A stretch of 64,000 bases of DNA. Source: Lichenicola cladoniae. GTDB taxonomy: Bacteria; Pseudomonadota; Alphaproteobacteria; Acetobacterales; Acetobacteraceae. The notes below the pieces were generated by a model, which did not search any database, was not told where the DNA came from, and saw only the letters and a program-made list of their open reading frames with translations. This document shows positions 37,801 to 51,346 of this stretch, piece after piece. How positions within the stretch are numbered: position 1 is the first letter of the stretch; each line of letters opens with the position of its first letter. The stretch lies in NCBI RefSeq assembly GCF_013201075.1, contig NZ_CP053708.1, positions 1,925,501 to 1,989,500 of the forward strand. The letters are read 5' to 3'. A program made the translations under genes and the position numbers.

Positions 37801-39540
37801 TCAGGAGAAGGTGAGGCGTCGGTTGGCGAACGAATACATCGGGCGCCACACCAGCCGGTTGAACAGGATCACGAAGAACGCCATCGCCACCATGCCGAGC
37901 CCGACCTTGGCAGTGGCACCGGCCGCTGTCGCCTGAAAGATGTAGCTGCCGAGACCCGATGCGGTCAGCGTCGTGTTGCCCCAGGTGGCGACCTCCGAGG
38001 CGATCGCCGCGTTCCAGGCGCCGCCCGAGGCAGTCAATGCGCCGGTGACGTAATAGGGGAAGATGCCGGGCAGCATCACCCGCACCCACCAGCGCCAGCC
38101 GCCGATCTGGAAGTTGCGGGCCGCTTCGAGCAGGTCGCCGGGGAAGGCGGCGGTGCCGGCGATCACGTTGAACAGGATGTACCACTGGGTGCCCAGGATC
38201 ATCAGCGGGGTCAGCCAGATGTTGCTGCTGAGATGGTAGTGGACGATCGCCACGACGAAGATCGGGTAGAACAGGTTCGCCGGGAACGCCGCCATGAACT
38301 GCGCCACCGGCTGCGCACGCGCCGCCCAGACCGGGCGCAGCCCGAGCCAGACGCCGATCGGAACCCAAACGATGGTCGCTAGCAGGATCATCGTGACGAC
38401 CCGGATCATGGTGTAGATGCCGAGCAGCATGACATGGCCGATCTCCGGCCAGCTCAGGTTGGCGTAGGCATAGATCCCGACCTGCCAGGCGGCGACCACG
38501 GCGACGAAGCCGAGCAGGCTGAACCACAGGCTGTCCCCGATCCGCCGCGAGACCAGGCGGCGCTTGATCGCCGACGGGCGCCGGCCGAGCGGCAGCCCGC
38601 CGACCGAGGTCAGCATGTCGCTGAACAGCCGGCTGGTCTGGTTCAGCAGGCGGGTCCGGCGCAGCAGGCGCAGCACCCACGGATCGCCGGCCACGGCGCC
38701 GGGGGTGGTTTCGAGGCGGAAGCGCGCGGACCACGCGACCAGTGGCCGGAACAGCAACTGGTCGTAGAGCAGGATCACCACGAGCATGGTCAAGATCGCC
38801 TCGAACACCGCGACGATGTTGCGATGCGCGACCGCGCTGGCGATGAACGAGCCGATGCCGGGGAGGGCGACGCTGGTGTTGCCGACCGAGAACGCCTCGG
38901 AGGCCACGATAAAGAACCACCCGCCGGACATCGACATCATGGTGTTCCAGACCAGCCCTGGCATCGCATAGGGCACTTCGAGCCGCCAGAAGCGCTGCCA
39001 TGCCGACAATCCGAAGCCGCGCGACACTTCCTCGAGGTCGGCGGGAACGGTCTTCAGCGACTGGTACATGCTGAACGCCATGTTCCAGGCCTGGCTGGTG
39101 AAGATCGTGAAGATGACGGCGAGCTCCGCGCCGAGCACCCGGCCCGGAAACAGGCTCATGAAGAACACGTAGGTAAAGGTCAGGAAGCCGAGGATCGGCA
39201 CCGACTGCAGGATGTCCAGGATCGGCACCAGCAGCGCGCCGGCGCGCCGGCTCTTGGCGGCCCAGACCGGGTAGGTGAAGGTGAACAGCAGCGATGCGAC
39301 CAGGGCGGCGAACATCCGCAGCGTGGTGCGAACCGCGTAGCCCGGCAGGTACGCCGCATTCAGGTGGATGGTGCTGGCGTCCGGCGCGGGCAGCGGCCCG
39401 AGCGTATGGCGGGCCACGCTGCCGATCGCCGTCGCCAGGCCGAGCATCACCAGGATGGCGACGAAATCGAACAGGTTGGGCTTGGTTTCGATGGAGGCGT
39501 TGGCGGGAACCCGCATCGCGGCGAAGCGCATCGGCAACAT
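37801..39540 (-). CDS. Double-domain ABC permease (anion type)
   Basis: A 579-residue protein containing two BPD-type permease units. The first has the EAA-like loop EEVSRGFGLSAWQRFWRLEVPYA in pieces; the second has EAARNFQIGGWRWWVRVMLPGI. Around 12 membrane segments in total. In most such importers this channel is a dimer of two single proteins; here both halves are fused. The start is ATG 39540 with GGAG ten bases upstream. The ATPase gene follows. Substrate unknown. Confidence 0.9.
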   Translation of the reverse strand: MLPMRFAAMRVPANASIETKPNLFDFVAILVMLGLATAIGSVARHTLGPLPAPDASTIHLNAAYLPGYAVRTTLRMFAALVASLLFTFTYPVWAAKSRRAGALLVPILDILQSVPILGFLTFTYVFFMSLFPGRVLGAELAVIFTIFTSQAWNMAFSMYQSLKTVPADLEEVSRGFGLSAWQRFWRLEVPYAMPGLVWNTMMSMSGGWFFIVASEAFSVGNTSVALPGIGSFIASAVAHRNIVAVFEAILTMLVVILLYDQLLFRPLVAWSARFRLETTPGAVAGDPWVLRLLRRTRLLNQTSRLFSDMLTSVGGLPLGRRPSAIKRRLVSRRIGDSLWFSLLGFVAVVAAWQVGIYAYANLSWPEIGHVMLLGIYTMIRVVTMILLATIVWVPIGVWLGLRPVWAARAQPVAQFMAAFPANLFYPIFVVAIVHYHLSSNIWLTPLMILGTQWYILFNVIAGTAAFPGDLLEAARNFQIGGWRWWVRVMLPGIFPYYVTGALTASGGAWNAAIASEVATWGNTTLTASGLGSYIFQATAAGATAKVGLGMVAMAFFVILFNRLVWRPMYSFANRRLTFS

Positions 39541-39622
39541 CGGGGGGCTCCGCCTCAGTCCATCATGCCCGGGCCTTTAGCGCACCTCGAAAGCCGCCGC
39601 CAGACGGCTGGCCCGTGACACT

Positions 39623-40102
39623 TCACGATGCCGACGCAGGGGCCGCCTTGTGCCCGGTGCTGCCGAAGCCGCCGGCGCCGCGATCGGTATCGTCCAGCGT
39701 CGCGACCTCGTTCCATTCGGCCCGCAGCACCGGCGCCAGCACCGCCTGGGCGATCCGCATGCCGCGCTCGATCAGGAACGGCTCGGTGCCGCCGTTCATG
39801 ACGATGACCTGCAGCTCGCCGCGATAATCCTCGTCGATCGTGCCGGGGGCATTCGGCAGCAGGATGCCATGCTTCAGCGCAAGCCCCGACCTCGGCCGGA
39901 TCTGCAGCTCGTGGCCGGGTGGCAGCGCGATGGCGAGACCGGTGGGCACCAGCACCCGTGCCCCGGGCGCAAGCGTGATCGCCTCCGCCACCGCGGCAAG
40001 CAGGTCCATGCCTGCGGCACCCGCGGTCGCGTAGGCCGGCAGTGGCAGGCCTTCCGAATGAGGCAGGCGCCGGACCTGGACGGAGCGGACGGGTGCGGTC
40101 AT
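39623..40102 (-). CDS. dut: dUTPase (trimeric)
   Basis: A 159-residue trimeric dUTP diphosphatase that hydrolyses dUTP to dUMP and pyrophosphate, keeping uracil out of DNA. The conserved motifs are in order: [30 protein letters not shown] (catalytic D), RGMRIAQ and the C-terminal GAGGFGSTG loop. The ATG overlaps the coaBC stop by four bases (ATGA), so the two are translated together. Confidence 0.97.
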   Translation of the reverse strand: MTAPVRSVQVRRLPHSEGLPLPAYATAGAAGMDLLAAVAEAITLAPGARVLVPTGLAIALPPGHELQIRPRSGLALKHGILLPNAPGTIDEDYRGELQVIVMNGGTEPFLIERGMRIAQAVLAPVLRAEWNEVATLDDTDRGAGGFGSTGHKAAPASAS

Positions 40103-41367
40103 GGACTGTTCCGGATCAGACTGTGGGGGGCGAGATGGGCTGCAATGCGGGCTGCCAACCGGTCGGCGACCTCCCGCTTGTCCAGGCTGGGCCAGGCTTC
40201 CGTGCCGTCCGCGGTGACCAGATGCACCTGGTTGCGATCGCCGCCCATCACCCCGGGCGACCCGTCGCCCGGAAGCGACACGTCGTTGGCGACGATCCAG
40301 TCGCAGCCCTTGCGCCGGCGCTTGTCGGCGGCATTGGCGAGCAGGTCCTCGGTCTCGGCGGCGAACCCGATGACCAGGGCGGGCCGCCTCGGGCCCGGCG
40401 CGGACAGGCTGGCCAGGATGTCGGGATTGACGGTGAGGGAGAGAGGCGCGGCCGGCTGGCCGGGCCGCTTCTTGAGCTTGGCCGTACCCGGGTGGGTGAC
40501 GCGCCAGTCACCGACGGCGGCGGCCAGCACCGCGATATCGGCGGGCAGGGCGGCCTCGCAGGCGGCCAGCATGTCGGAAGCGGTCTCGACCGGCACGAGC
40601 GCCACGCCCGGCGGCGCCGGCAGCGAGACCGGACCGCTCACCAGCGTCACCCCGGCACCCCGCGCGGAGAGGGCGGCCGCGATCGCGTAGCCCTGGCGGC
40701 CCGAACTGCGGTTGGCGATGTAGCGCACCGGGTCGATCGGTTCGTGCGTGGGGCCGGCCGTGACCAGCGCGTGCCGGCCTGCAAGATCCTGGGGAACCGG
40801 TTCGCGCGCCAGCAGGGAAGCGATCGTCGCGAGGATCACCGGAGGCTCGGCGAGCCGGCCGGGGCCGAACTCGTTGCAGGCCATGATCCCGTCATCCGGC
40901 CCGACCACGTGGATGCCGCGATCGCGCAGCGTCGCCATGTTGGCGCGCGTCGCCGCATGCTGCCACATCCGCACGTTCATCGCGGGCGCCACCAGCACCG
41001 GCGTGTCGGTGGCCAGCAGCAGCGTGGTGGCGATGTCGGAGGCCAGCCCCTGTGCCATCCGCGCGAGAATATCGGCCGATGCCGGACAGACCACGACGAG
41101 GTCGGCGGACCGCGACAAGGCGATATGGCCCATCTCGCTCTCGTCGGTGAGCGACCACAGGGTGGTATGGACCGGCTCGCCGCTGAGCGCCTGCAGGCTG
41201 AGCGGCGTCACGAACTGCGCGCCGCCTTCGGTCAGGACGCAGCGGACGCCGCAACCGGCCTGGGTCAGCAGCCGGATCAGCTCCAGCGACTTGTAGGCAG
41301 CGATGCCGCCACTGACGATCAGCAGGACCCGCTTGCCGTGCAGCGTGGCGAGGTCCGTTCGCGTCAA
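40099..41367 (-). CDS. coaBC: Bifunctional CoaBC (phosphopantothenate-cysteine ligase / decarboxylase)
   Basis: A 422-residue bifunctional coenzyme A enzyme. The CoaC flavin domain (about 1-190) has [28 protein letters not shown] and the catalytic [12 protein letters not shown]. The CoaB domain (about 195-400) has [19 protein letters not shown] and AAVGDWRV. The start is TTG 41367, whose codon overlaps the ubiE stop (TTGA); no ATG or GTG occurs between the ubiE stop and the first conserved motif. The frame is open further into ubiE, but that part has no homology. Confidence 0.95.
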   Translation of the reverse strand: MTRTDLATLHGKRVLLIVSGGIAAYKSLELIRLLTQAGCGVRCVLTEGGAQFVTPLSLQALSGEPVHTTLWSLTDESEMGHIALSRSADLVVVCPASADILARMAQGLASDIATTLLLATDTPVLVAPAMNVRMWQHAATRANMATLRDRGIHVVGPDDGIMACNEFGPGRLAEPPVILATIASLLAREPVPQDLAGRHALVTAGPTHEPIDPVRYIANRSSGRQGYAIAAALSARGAGVTLVSGPVSLPAPPGVALVPVETASDMLAACEAALPADIAVLAAAVGDWRVTHPGTAKLKKRPGQPAAPLSLTVNPDILASLSAPGPRRPALVIGFAAETEDLLANAADKRRRKGCDWIVANDVSLPGDGSPGVMGGDRNQVHLVTADGTEAWPSLDKREVADRLAARIAAHLAPHSLIRNSP

Positions 41368-42134
41368 AGCCGCCAGCCGGAGTGGATGGCGGCAATGCCT
41401 CCCGACAGGTTCCGCACGGCCACGCGGCGCAAACCGGCATCGCGCATCATCTGGGCCAGGGTTTCCTGGTCCGGGAACTGCCGGATGCTCTCGGCCAGGT
41501 ACTGGTAGCTGGCGGAGTCGCCGGCGATCGCCTGGCCCAGGCGCGGCAGCACCCCGAACGACCAGGCATCGTAGATCGGCGCCAGCGCGGCGACCTGCAC
41601 GCGCGAGAACTCCAGGCACAGGAAGCGGCCGCCCGGCTTCAGCACCCGCCTTGCCTCCGACAGTACCGCCGCCTTGTCGGTGCAGTTGCGCAGCCCGAAG
41701 GCGATCGAAACGCGTTCGACGCTGCGGTCGGGCAGGGGCAGGTGCTCGGCGTCGGCGACCAGGAACCGCAGCCGGTTGACCAGCGCACGGTCGATCGCGC
41801 GGGTGTGTCCGACGGCGAGCATGCTGGCGTTGATGTCCGACAGGATCGCCGGACCGCCGCCGGCGCGCAGCCAGCCGAAGCTGATGTCGCCGGTGCCGCC
41901 GGCGAGGTCGAGCAGCGACAGATGCGGGCGCGGGCCCAGCGCCTGGATGAAATTTCGCTTCCAGACGCGATGGATGCCGAGCGACATCACGTCGTTCATG
42001 ATGTCGTATCTCGGCGCCACGCTATCGAACACGGCGCGGACCATCGGCTTCTTCTCGGCGAGGCCGACGCTGCGGAACCCGAAATCGGTGGTTCGCGGAG
42101 AGGATGCGGGGTCGCTGCTCATATTGTCGCTCAT
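41364..42134 (-). CDS. ubiE: UbiE methyltransferase (ubiquinone/menaquinone biosynthesis)
   Basis: A 256-residue class I methyltransferase that C-methylates the ring of ubiquinone precursors. [20 protein letters not shown] and [13 protein letters not shown] (SAM motif I) are diagnostic; [10 protein letters not shown] and [12 protein letters not shown] at the end also match UbiE. It is the first gene of the ubiE-coaBC-dut operon and divergent from mutM, with 29 bp between the two starts. Confidence 0.96.
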   Translation of the reverse strand: MSDNMSSDPASSPRTTDFGFRSVGLAEKKPMVRAVFDSVAPRYDIMNDVMSLGIHRVWKRNFIQALGPRPHLSLLDLAGGTGDISFGWLRAGGGPAILSDINASMLAVGHTRAIDRALVNRLRFLVADAEHLPLPDRSVERVSIAFGLRNCTDKAAVLSEARRVLKPGGRFLCLEFSRVQVAALAPIYDAWSFGVLPRLGQAIAGDSASYQYLAESIRQFPDQETLAQMMRDAGLRRVAVRNLSGGIAAIHSGWRL

Positions 42135-42163
42135 GGGGTGTGGCTATAGCCTGTTCGGCACCC

Positions 42164-43012
42164 ATGCCGGAACTCCCAGAAGTCGAAACCGTGATGCGCG
42201 GGATGCGTGCGCATCTCGAAGGTCACACCATCATCCGGGCAGAGATGCACCGGCCGGATCTGCGCTGGCCGATGCCCGCCGGGCTGGCCGCACGGCTGCG
42301 CGGTGCGCGGGTCGAGAGCTTCAGGCGCCGCGCGAAATACATCCTGATGCGGCTGGATGGCGGCGACAGCATGCTGCTGCATCTCGGCATGTCCGGACGG
42401 GTCAACCTCACCAGGCTCGATCCGGCATTGCCGGTGACGGTCGGCCGGCATGAGCATGTCGTGATCGAAACCGACGAGGGTTGCCGGTTCGGACTGGTCG
42501 ATCCACGCCGGTTCGGGGCGATCGACCTGGTGCGGACCACGGCCGAGGATGCGCACCGGCTGCTGGCCGGGCTGGGACCGGAACCGCTCGACCGGACCTT
42601 CACGTCGAAGGTGCTGCAGCAGGCGCTGGCTGGGCGGCGCACGCCCCTCAAGACCGCCCTGCTCGACCAGCGGCTCGTCGCCGGACTCGGCAACATCTAT
42701 GTGTGCGAGGCCCTGTACCGGTCCCGGCTGTCGCCGGTGCGGGAGGCCGGGACGGTCACGCCGGCCGAGGCGGGCCGGCTGGTGAAGGCGATCAAGGCCG
42801 TCCTGTCGGAAGCGATCGCGGCAGGCGGTTCCAGCCTGCGCGACTACGTCCAGCCGGATGGCGAGCTCGGCTATTTCCAGCATGCCTGGCGGGTCTATGG
42901 CCGGGAGGGGGAGCCTTGCCCTGACTGTCCGGGCGAGCCGGACTGCAACGGGATCCAGCGCATCGTCCAGGCCGGCCGGAGCAGCTTCTTCTGTCCCATA
43001 CTTCAAAATTGA
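42164..43012 (+). CDS. mutM: Formamidopyrimidine-DNA glycosylase (MutM/Fpg), atypical zinc finger
   Basis: A 282-residue base-excision-repair enzyme that removes 8-oxoguanine. It starts PELPEVETV (catalytic P1 after Met removal, E2). H2TH elements ([19 protein letters not shown]) and the lysine region are present. The C-terminal zinc finger is unusual: after [19 protein letters not shown], with an insert, comes [17 protein letters not shown], where the fourth zinc cysteine expected after FFCP is leucine. The ATG at 42164 begins the conserved N-terminus exactly. It is divergent from ubiE. Confidence 0.95.
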   Translation: MPELPEVETVMRGMRAHLEGHTIIRAEMHRPDLRWPMPAGLAARLRGARVESFRRRAKYILMRLDGGDSMLLHLGMSGRVNLTRLDPALPVTVGRHEHVVIETDEGCRFGLVDPRRFGAIDLVRTTAEDAHRLLAGLGPEPLDRTFTSKVLQQALAGRRTPLKTALLDQRLVAGLGNIYVCEALYRSRLSPVREAGTVTPAEAGRLVKAIKAVLSEAIAAGGSSLRDYVQPDGELGYFQHAWRVYGREGEPCPDCPGEPDCNGIQRIVQAGRSSFFCPILQN

Positions 43013-43174
43013 GACGTACTCTCGTTTCGTGCTCCCCCTGGTGCGGCCACGGTTACTTGACTTCTTTGGAGATCGTGGCCTAGAAAGCCGACCCTTCGCC
43101 GGGTTGTTCTTCCGGGGCCCCTGCCTCGAATGCGCATTCCCGGCTCACAGACGCGACGAACTGAACAGAGATCC

Positions 43175-43447
43175 ATGGCGAACACCGCATCGGCGCGTAA
43201 GCGCATCCGTCAGAACGTAGTCCGCAGCGCGCGCAACGCGGCCCGCAAGTCGCGGATGCGCACCTTCGTCAAGAAGGTCGAGACTGCGATCTCGTCCGGC
43301 GACAAGGAGCAGGCAGTCGCTGCCCTTCGCGCAGCGCAGCCCGAAATGCAGCGCGCGGTCGGCAAGGGTGTGGCCCACGCCAACACCATCAGCCGCAAGA
43401 TCTCGCGCCTGTCCGCTCGCATCAAGTCGATCGCGACAGCAGCCTGA
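43175..43447 (+). CDS. rpsT: Ribosomal protein S20
   Basis: A 90-residue, lysine/arginine- and alanine-rich helical protein matching bS20 over its whole length ([17 protein letters not shown]). It binds 16S rRNA during 30S assembly. The start at ATG 43175 is fixed by the conserved N-terminus. In alphaproteobacteria rpsT commonly sits just upstream of dnaA, as here. Confidence 0.97.
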   Translation: MANTASARKRIRQNVVRSARNAARKSRMRTFVKKVETAISSGDKEQAVAALRAAQPEMQRAVGKGVAHANTISRKISRLSARIKSIATAA

Positions 43448-43510
43448 GTTTTATTGTCGGAACCGTTCGGTAGCGCGCTTCCACACGAGTTCCCGACAAT
43501 ATTCGATTTT

Positions 43511-43542
43511 TACGGGCCGGCCGCGAAAGCGTCCGGCCCGTA
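43511..43542 (+). terminator. Hairpin after rpsT (probable terminator)
   Basis: A 10-bp stem TACGGGCCGG/CCGGCCCGTA with an inner CGC-GAAA-GCG loop. The T tract after it is weak (TTCGTTG), so termination may depend on the strength of the stem alone. It lies about 65 bp after the rpsT stop. Confidence 0.6.
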
Positions 43543-43650
43543 TTCGTTGCAGCACCTTTCAGCGACGCACCGGATAGTGATGGATTTGGCAAGCCTGTTT
43601 TCTTGACCAAGCAGAGTTTTTTTGACCGGCATTTTTAAATCAGATTCCCG

Positions 43651-43680
43651 TTGCCACCCTCCGCGGTGCGAGCCTAATGT
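43651..43680 (+). promoter_or_regulatory. Candidate dnaA promoter
   Basis: TTGCCA (43651-43656) and TAATGT (43675-43680) are separated by 18 bp, about 160 bp before the dnaA start. The 395-bp gap between rpsT and dnaA holds AT-rich runs but no clear DnaA boxes. Confidence 0.4.
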
Positions 43681-43843
43681 AAATTACGGTCAGCGATCCT
43701 GATCACCCGCTGCAGCAGACGGCAATCCCTCGTAGCTTTGCGTTCGAAATCACCGCGCCCGCGGCTGGGATCGTATTGTCTGCAGTTTCGAGGCTGGTTG
43801 TTGCAGACAGGGGTGTTCGCGATTGTCGACGGAGACGGGGTGG

Positions 43844-45388
43844 GTGAGCGTGACGTCCAGTAGCTATGATCGAAGTGCTCCGGAAGCGCAGGCGTTGACC
43901 GAAACGATGATGGAGACGGCCGTTAACGTTCCCTACCTGACAGCCTCGTCGGAAGCCTCCTCGGACGGTGATCAGCGGCACCCGCTATCCGACAATTGGG
44001 CGCGTATTTGCGGGCGCCTGCAGACCGAGGTGGGCGAGGTCGAATATCGCACCTGGCTACGCCAGATGACCCTCGGCCCGGTCGATCACGACGAGATCAC
44101 CCTCTATCTGCCGACCCGGTTCCTGCGTGACTGGGTGCGCAGCCAGTACGGCGATCGCCTCGGCACCATGTGGAACGGCGAGATCGCCGAGATCCGGCGG
44201 GTCGAGCTGATGCTGGCGCCGGACGCCCGTGCCAACCCGCCGATGCCGGTCGCCCCCGCGATGTCTCCTGTCCTCGGCGCCCCGGTGGCGCCCGTGGCCG
44301 CCATGCGTGCCGTGGCCGCTGCAGCCCCGGCGGTGGCCGAGCCGCGCGGCGACCTGGCGGCCCCGCTCGACCCGCGTTTCTCGTTCGAGGCGTTCGTGGT
44401 CGGCAAGCCGAACGAGTTCGCCTACGCCTGCGCACGCCGCGTGGCCGAGCGTCCATCCAGCCCCGGGTTCAACCCGCTGTTCCTGTATGGCGGCGTCGGC
44501 CTCGGCAAGACGCACCTGATGCATGCGATCGGCCTCGAACTGACCCGTCCGGCACGGCCGCAAGGCGCGGTCTCGGTCGCCTACATGTCGGCCGAGAAGT
44601 TCATGTATCGCTTCATCGCCGCGATCCGCTCGCAATCCACGATGGAGTTCAAGGAGCAGCTCCGCTCGGTCGACGTGCTGATGATCGACGACCTGCAGTT
44701 CCTGATCGGCAAGGACAACACCCAGGAAGAGTTCTTCCACACCTTCAATGCGCTGGTGGATGCCGGCAAGCAGATCGTGGTGTCGGCCGACAAGTCGCCG
44801 TCGGACCTGTCGGGCCTCGAGGACAGGCTGCGCACGCGGCTCGGCTGCGGCATGGTGGCCGACCTGCACGCGACCACGTTCGAGCTGCGCATCTCGATCC
44901 TGGAGGCCAAGGCCCTGGCATCCGGCGTCGCCGTGCCGCCGAAGGTGCTGGAATTCCTGGCGCACAAGATCACCACCAACGTTCGCGAACTCGAGGGCGC
45001 GCTGAACCGGATGATCGCCCACGCCAACCTGTTCGGCCGCTCGGTAACGCTCGATGCGACCCAGGAAGTGCTGCACGACATCCTGAAGGCGCATGACCGG
45101 CGCGTCACCATCGAGGAAATCCAGCGCAAGGTTTCCGAGCATTGGAACATCCGGCTGACCGACATGTCCTCGGCCCGGCGGGCGCGGGCAGTGGCGCGGC
45201 CGAGGCAGGTGGCCATGTACCTGGCCAAGCAGCTGACCAGCCGGTCGCTGCCGGAAATCGGCCGGAAATTCGGCAATCGCGATCATACCACCGTCATGCA
45301 TGCGGTCAGCCGGGTGACCGAGCTGATGGAACGCGACACCGCCTTCGCCGAGGATGTCGAGCTGCTGCGTCGCATGCTGGAGAGCTGA
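43844..45388 (+). CDS. dnaA: Chromosomal replication initiator DnaA
   Basis: About 514 residues. Domain I begins near NWARICGRLQTEVGEVEYRTW in pieces; the alanine/proline-rich linker is domain II; domain III is AAA+ with Walker A GGVGLGKTHL, Walker B VLMIDDLQFL and the arginine region GLEDRLRTRLG; domain IV carries the DnaA signature GNRDHTTVMHAV that binds DnaA boxes. The GTG at 43844 has GGAG at about eight bases; TTG 43823 and ATG 43907 are other in-frame starts. It is followed by dnaN. Confidence 0.96.
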   Translation: MSVTSSSYDRSAPEAQALTETMMETAVNVPYLTASSEASSDGDQRHPLSDNWARICGRLQTEVGEVEYRTWLRQMTLGPVDHDEITLYLPTRFLRDWVRSQYGDRLGTMWNGEIAEIRRVELMLAPDARANPPMPVAPAMSPVLGAPVAPVAAMRAVAAAAPAVAEPRGDLAAPLDPRFSFEAFVVGKPNEFAYACARRVAERPSSPGFNPLFLYGGVGLGKTHLMHAIGLELTRPARPQGAVSVAYMSAEKFMYRFIAAIRSQSTMEFKEQLRSVDVLMIDDLQFLIGKDNTQEEFFHTFNALVDAGKQIVVSADKSPSDLSGLEDRLRTRLGCGMVADLHATTFELRISILEAKALASGVAVPPKVLEFLAHKITTNVRELEGALNRMIAHANLFGRSVTLDATQEVLHDILKAHDRRVTIEEIQRKVSEHWNIRLTDMSSARRARAVARPRQVAMYLAKQLTSRSLPEIGRKFGNRDHTTVMHAVSRVTELMERDTAFAEDVELLRRMLES

Positions 45389-45502
45389 GAAGCCGAACCG
45401 CCTCGCGGTGGCTGCCCAGGCTGGCACTCCGCGGATTGGACTGCTAGACCCGTTGTCCGTTTGCGATCCCGCTTTGACGCTTTATCCGGCGAGACCAGTC
45501 CC

Positions 45503-46627
45503 ATGAAGTTCAAGGCCGATCGTGCGACGCTGCTGAAGGCACTCGCCCACATCCAGAGTGTGGCGGAGAAGCGAAACACCATCCCGATCCTGGCGAACGT
45601 GCTGATCGCGGTGCAGGGCGGGAAGCTCACCCTGACCGCGACCGACATGGAGATCGCCATCGTCGAGGAGGTGGCCGCCACCTCCAGCCGGGACGGATCC
45701 ACCACCGCACCGGCGTCGGTTCTGTTCGAGATCGTACGCAAGCTGCCGGACGGTGCCGAGGTCGAGCTCGACCAGGCAGGCGGCGATGCGCCGTTGGCAC
45801 TCCGGGCCGGGCGCTACGCCACCAGCCTGAACGTGCTGGGGGTGGATGATTTCCCCTCGATGACCGCCGGCACCCTGCCGCACCGCTTCATGATCGGTTC
45901 CGGCGTGCTGCGCGGCCTGATCGACCGCAGCCGTTTCGCGATCAGCACCGAGGAAACGCGCTACTACCTGAACGGCATCTACCTGCATCCGGCCAAGGGC
46001 GACACCGGCGACATGCTGCGCGCGGTAGCGACGGACGGCCATCGCCTGGCACGGGTCGAAACCGAGCTGCCGGCAGGGGCTGCCGGGATGCCCGGCGTGA
46101 TCGTGCCGCGCAAGACCGTCGGCGAAGTGCGCAAGCTGCTCGACGAAGCCGGCGAGCAGGTCGAGATCGCGCTGTCCGACACCCGCATCCAGTTCACCAT
46201 CGGCACCGTCATGCTGACCAGCAAGCTGATCGACGGCACCTTCCCGGAATACGAGCGGGTGATCCCGCGCGACAACGACAAGATCCTGCGCGTCGGCAAG
46301 AAGGATTTCTCCGATGCGGTCGCACGCGTCTCGGCGATCAGCCAGGAGCGCTCGCGCCCGGTGAAGCTCACCCTCGAGCGGCACCTGCTGACGCTCTCCG
46401 CTGCCAGTGCCGACCAGGGCACCGCCAAGGAGGAGCTCGACGAGGGCCGCGTCAGCTACGATTCCGGCCCGATCGAAATCGGCTTCCAGGCGCGCTACCT
46501 GAACGACATCACCGACCAGATCGAGAAGGACGTCGAGTTCGCCTTCTCGGACAGTGCGGCGCCGACCGTGGTGCGTGACGTGGATAGCCCGTCGGCGCTC
46601 TACGTGCTGATGCCGATGCGGGTCTAG
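45503..46627 (+). CDS. dnaN: DNA polymerase III beta subunit (sliding clamp)
   Basis: A 374-residue clamp subunit; the dimer ring holds polymerase III on DNA. MKFKADRATLLKAL, EKRNTIPILANVLI and the C-terminal YVLMPMRV are the family signatures. The ATG at 45503 begins the conserved N-terminus; the frame is open 42 bases upstream. Its TAG stop is in the same frame as the following recF, and its last bases form part of a Shine-Dalgarno-like AGGA for recF. Confidence 0.97.
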   Translation: MKFKADRATLLKALAHIQSVAEKRNTIPILANVLIAVQGGKLTLTATDMEIAIVEEVAATSSRDGSTTAPASVLFEIVRKLPDGAEVELDQAGGDAPLALRAGRYATSLNVLGVDDFPSMTAGTLPHRFMIGSGVLRGLIDRSRFAISTEETRYYLNGIYLHPAKGDTGDMLRAVATDGHRLARVETELPAGAAGMPGVIVPRKTVGEVRKLLDEAGEQVEIALSDTRIQFTIGTVMLTSKLIDGTFPEYERVIPRDNDKILRVGKKDFSDAVARVSAISQERSRPVKLTLERHLLTLSAASADQGTAKEELDEGRVSYDSGPIEIGFQARYLNDITDQIEKDVEFAFSDSAAPTVVRDVDSPSALYVLMPMRV

Positions 46628-46636
46628 GACCGAACC

Positions 46637-50348
<3,712 letters not shown>

Positions 50349-50394
50349 TCGCTGCCGACACGGTTTCCTCTGGTTCCATCGCAAGGCAGTCGGC

Positions 50395-51333
50395 ATGGAT
50401 GTTTCGGGCAGTACGGCAGGCGCTTCCCTCGATCCATCAAGCCGGGTGGCGCGTGGAGTGCTGCTGGCGTTCATCGCATTCGTTGCCTACTCGCTCAGCG
50501 ACGCCTCGGTGAAGCTGCTCGCCGGATCGATCCCGGCGTTCGAACTGGTGTTCCTCGGCGCGGCGCTCGGGCTGCTGGCCGTGCCGATGGTCAAGGGCGC
50601 CGACGAACGCTGGAGCGACCTGCTCCGCTGCAGGAGCCGCCTGATGTGGTGCCTGCGCGCGGTGGCGGCCGTTGCCGGTTCGGTATTCTCCGTCATCGCC
50701 TTCACCATGCTCTCGATGGCCGAGGCGATGGCGCTGCTGTTCCTGATGCCGGCGTTCGTGACGATCCTGTCGGTGATCTTCCTCAAGGAGCCGGTCGGCT
50801 GGCGGCGCTGGTCTGCCGTTCTGGTCGGCTTCCTCGGCGTGCTGATCGTGCTTCGCCCGGGCCTGCAGCCGTTCACCATGGGTCATCTCGCCGCTATCCT
50901 CGGCGCACTGGCGGGGGCGGTCACCATCGTCATCCTGCGGGCACTCGGACCGACCGAGAAGCGCATCTCGCTGTATGGCGCCGGACTGATCGGGCCGATC
51001 GTCGCGAGCTTCCTGTTCGCGGCGCCGCATCTGGTCATGCCGACACCGCGCCAATGGATCTTCGTGCTCGGCTACGGGCTGCTCGCGGCGGCGGGAAACA
51101 TTCTGCTGCAGCTCGCATCCGAGCATGCTCCGGCGAGCCAGGTGGCGCCCGCGCAATACAGCCAGATGCTATGGGCGGTGGCGCTCGATGCCCTGCTGTT
51201 CGGCATCGGCATCGACCTGCCGATGATCCTCGGTTCCATCGTGATCATCGGCGCCGGGCTGTTCACCTTCGAGCGCGAGCGGATCCGCAAACCTCGCTGG
51301 TGGAACCGCCACCCACTCATCCGCGCGCGCTAG
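50395..51333 (+). CDS. EamA/DMT-family transporter
   Basis: A 312-residue membrane protein with about ten hydrophobic segments in two EamA repeats. Typical pieces are [35 protein letters not shown] and the second-repeat ending [23 protein letters not shown] transporters often export amino acids or other metabolites. The gene begins 46 bp after gyrB, and the next gene starts 13 bp after its end. Confidence 0.9.
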   Translation: MDVSGSTAGASLDPSSRVARGVLLAFIAFVAYSLSDASVKLLAGSIPAFELVFLGAALGLLAVPMVKGADERWSDLLRCRSRLMWCLRAVAAVAGSVFSVIAFTMLSMAEAMALLFLMPAFVTILSVIFLKEPVGWRRWSAVLVGFLGVLIVLRPGLQPFTMGHLAAILGALAGAVTIVILRALGPTEKRISLYGAGLIGPIVASFLFAAPHLVMPTPRQWIFVLGYGLLAAAGNILLQLASEHAPASQVAPAQYSQMLWAVALDALLFGIGIDLPMILGSIVIIGAGLFTFERERIRKPRWWNRHPLIRAR

Positions 51334-51346
51334 ATCCGGCCCGGGC

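Noticed and set aside
43690-43830. Possible DnaA boxes upstream of dnaA
   Set aside because: No stretch matches TTATCCACA within two mismatches convincingly.
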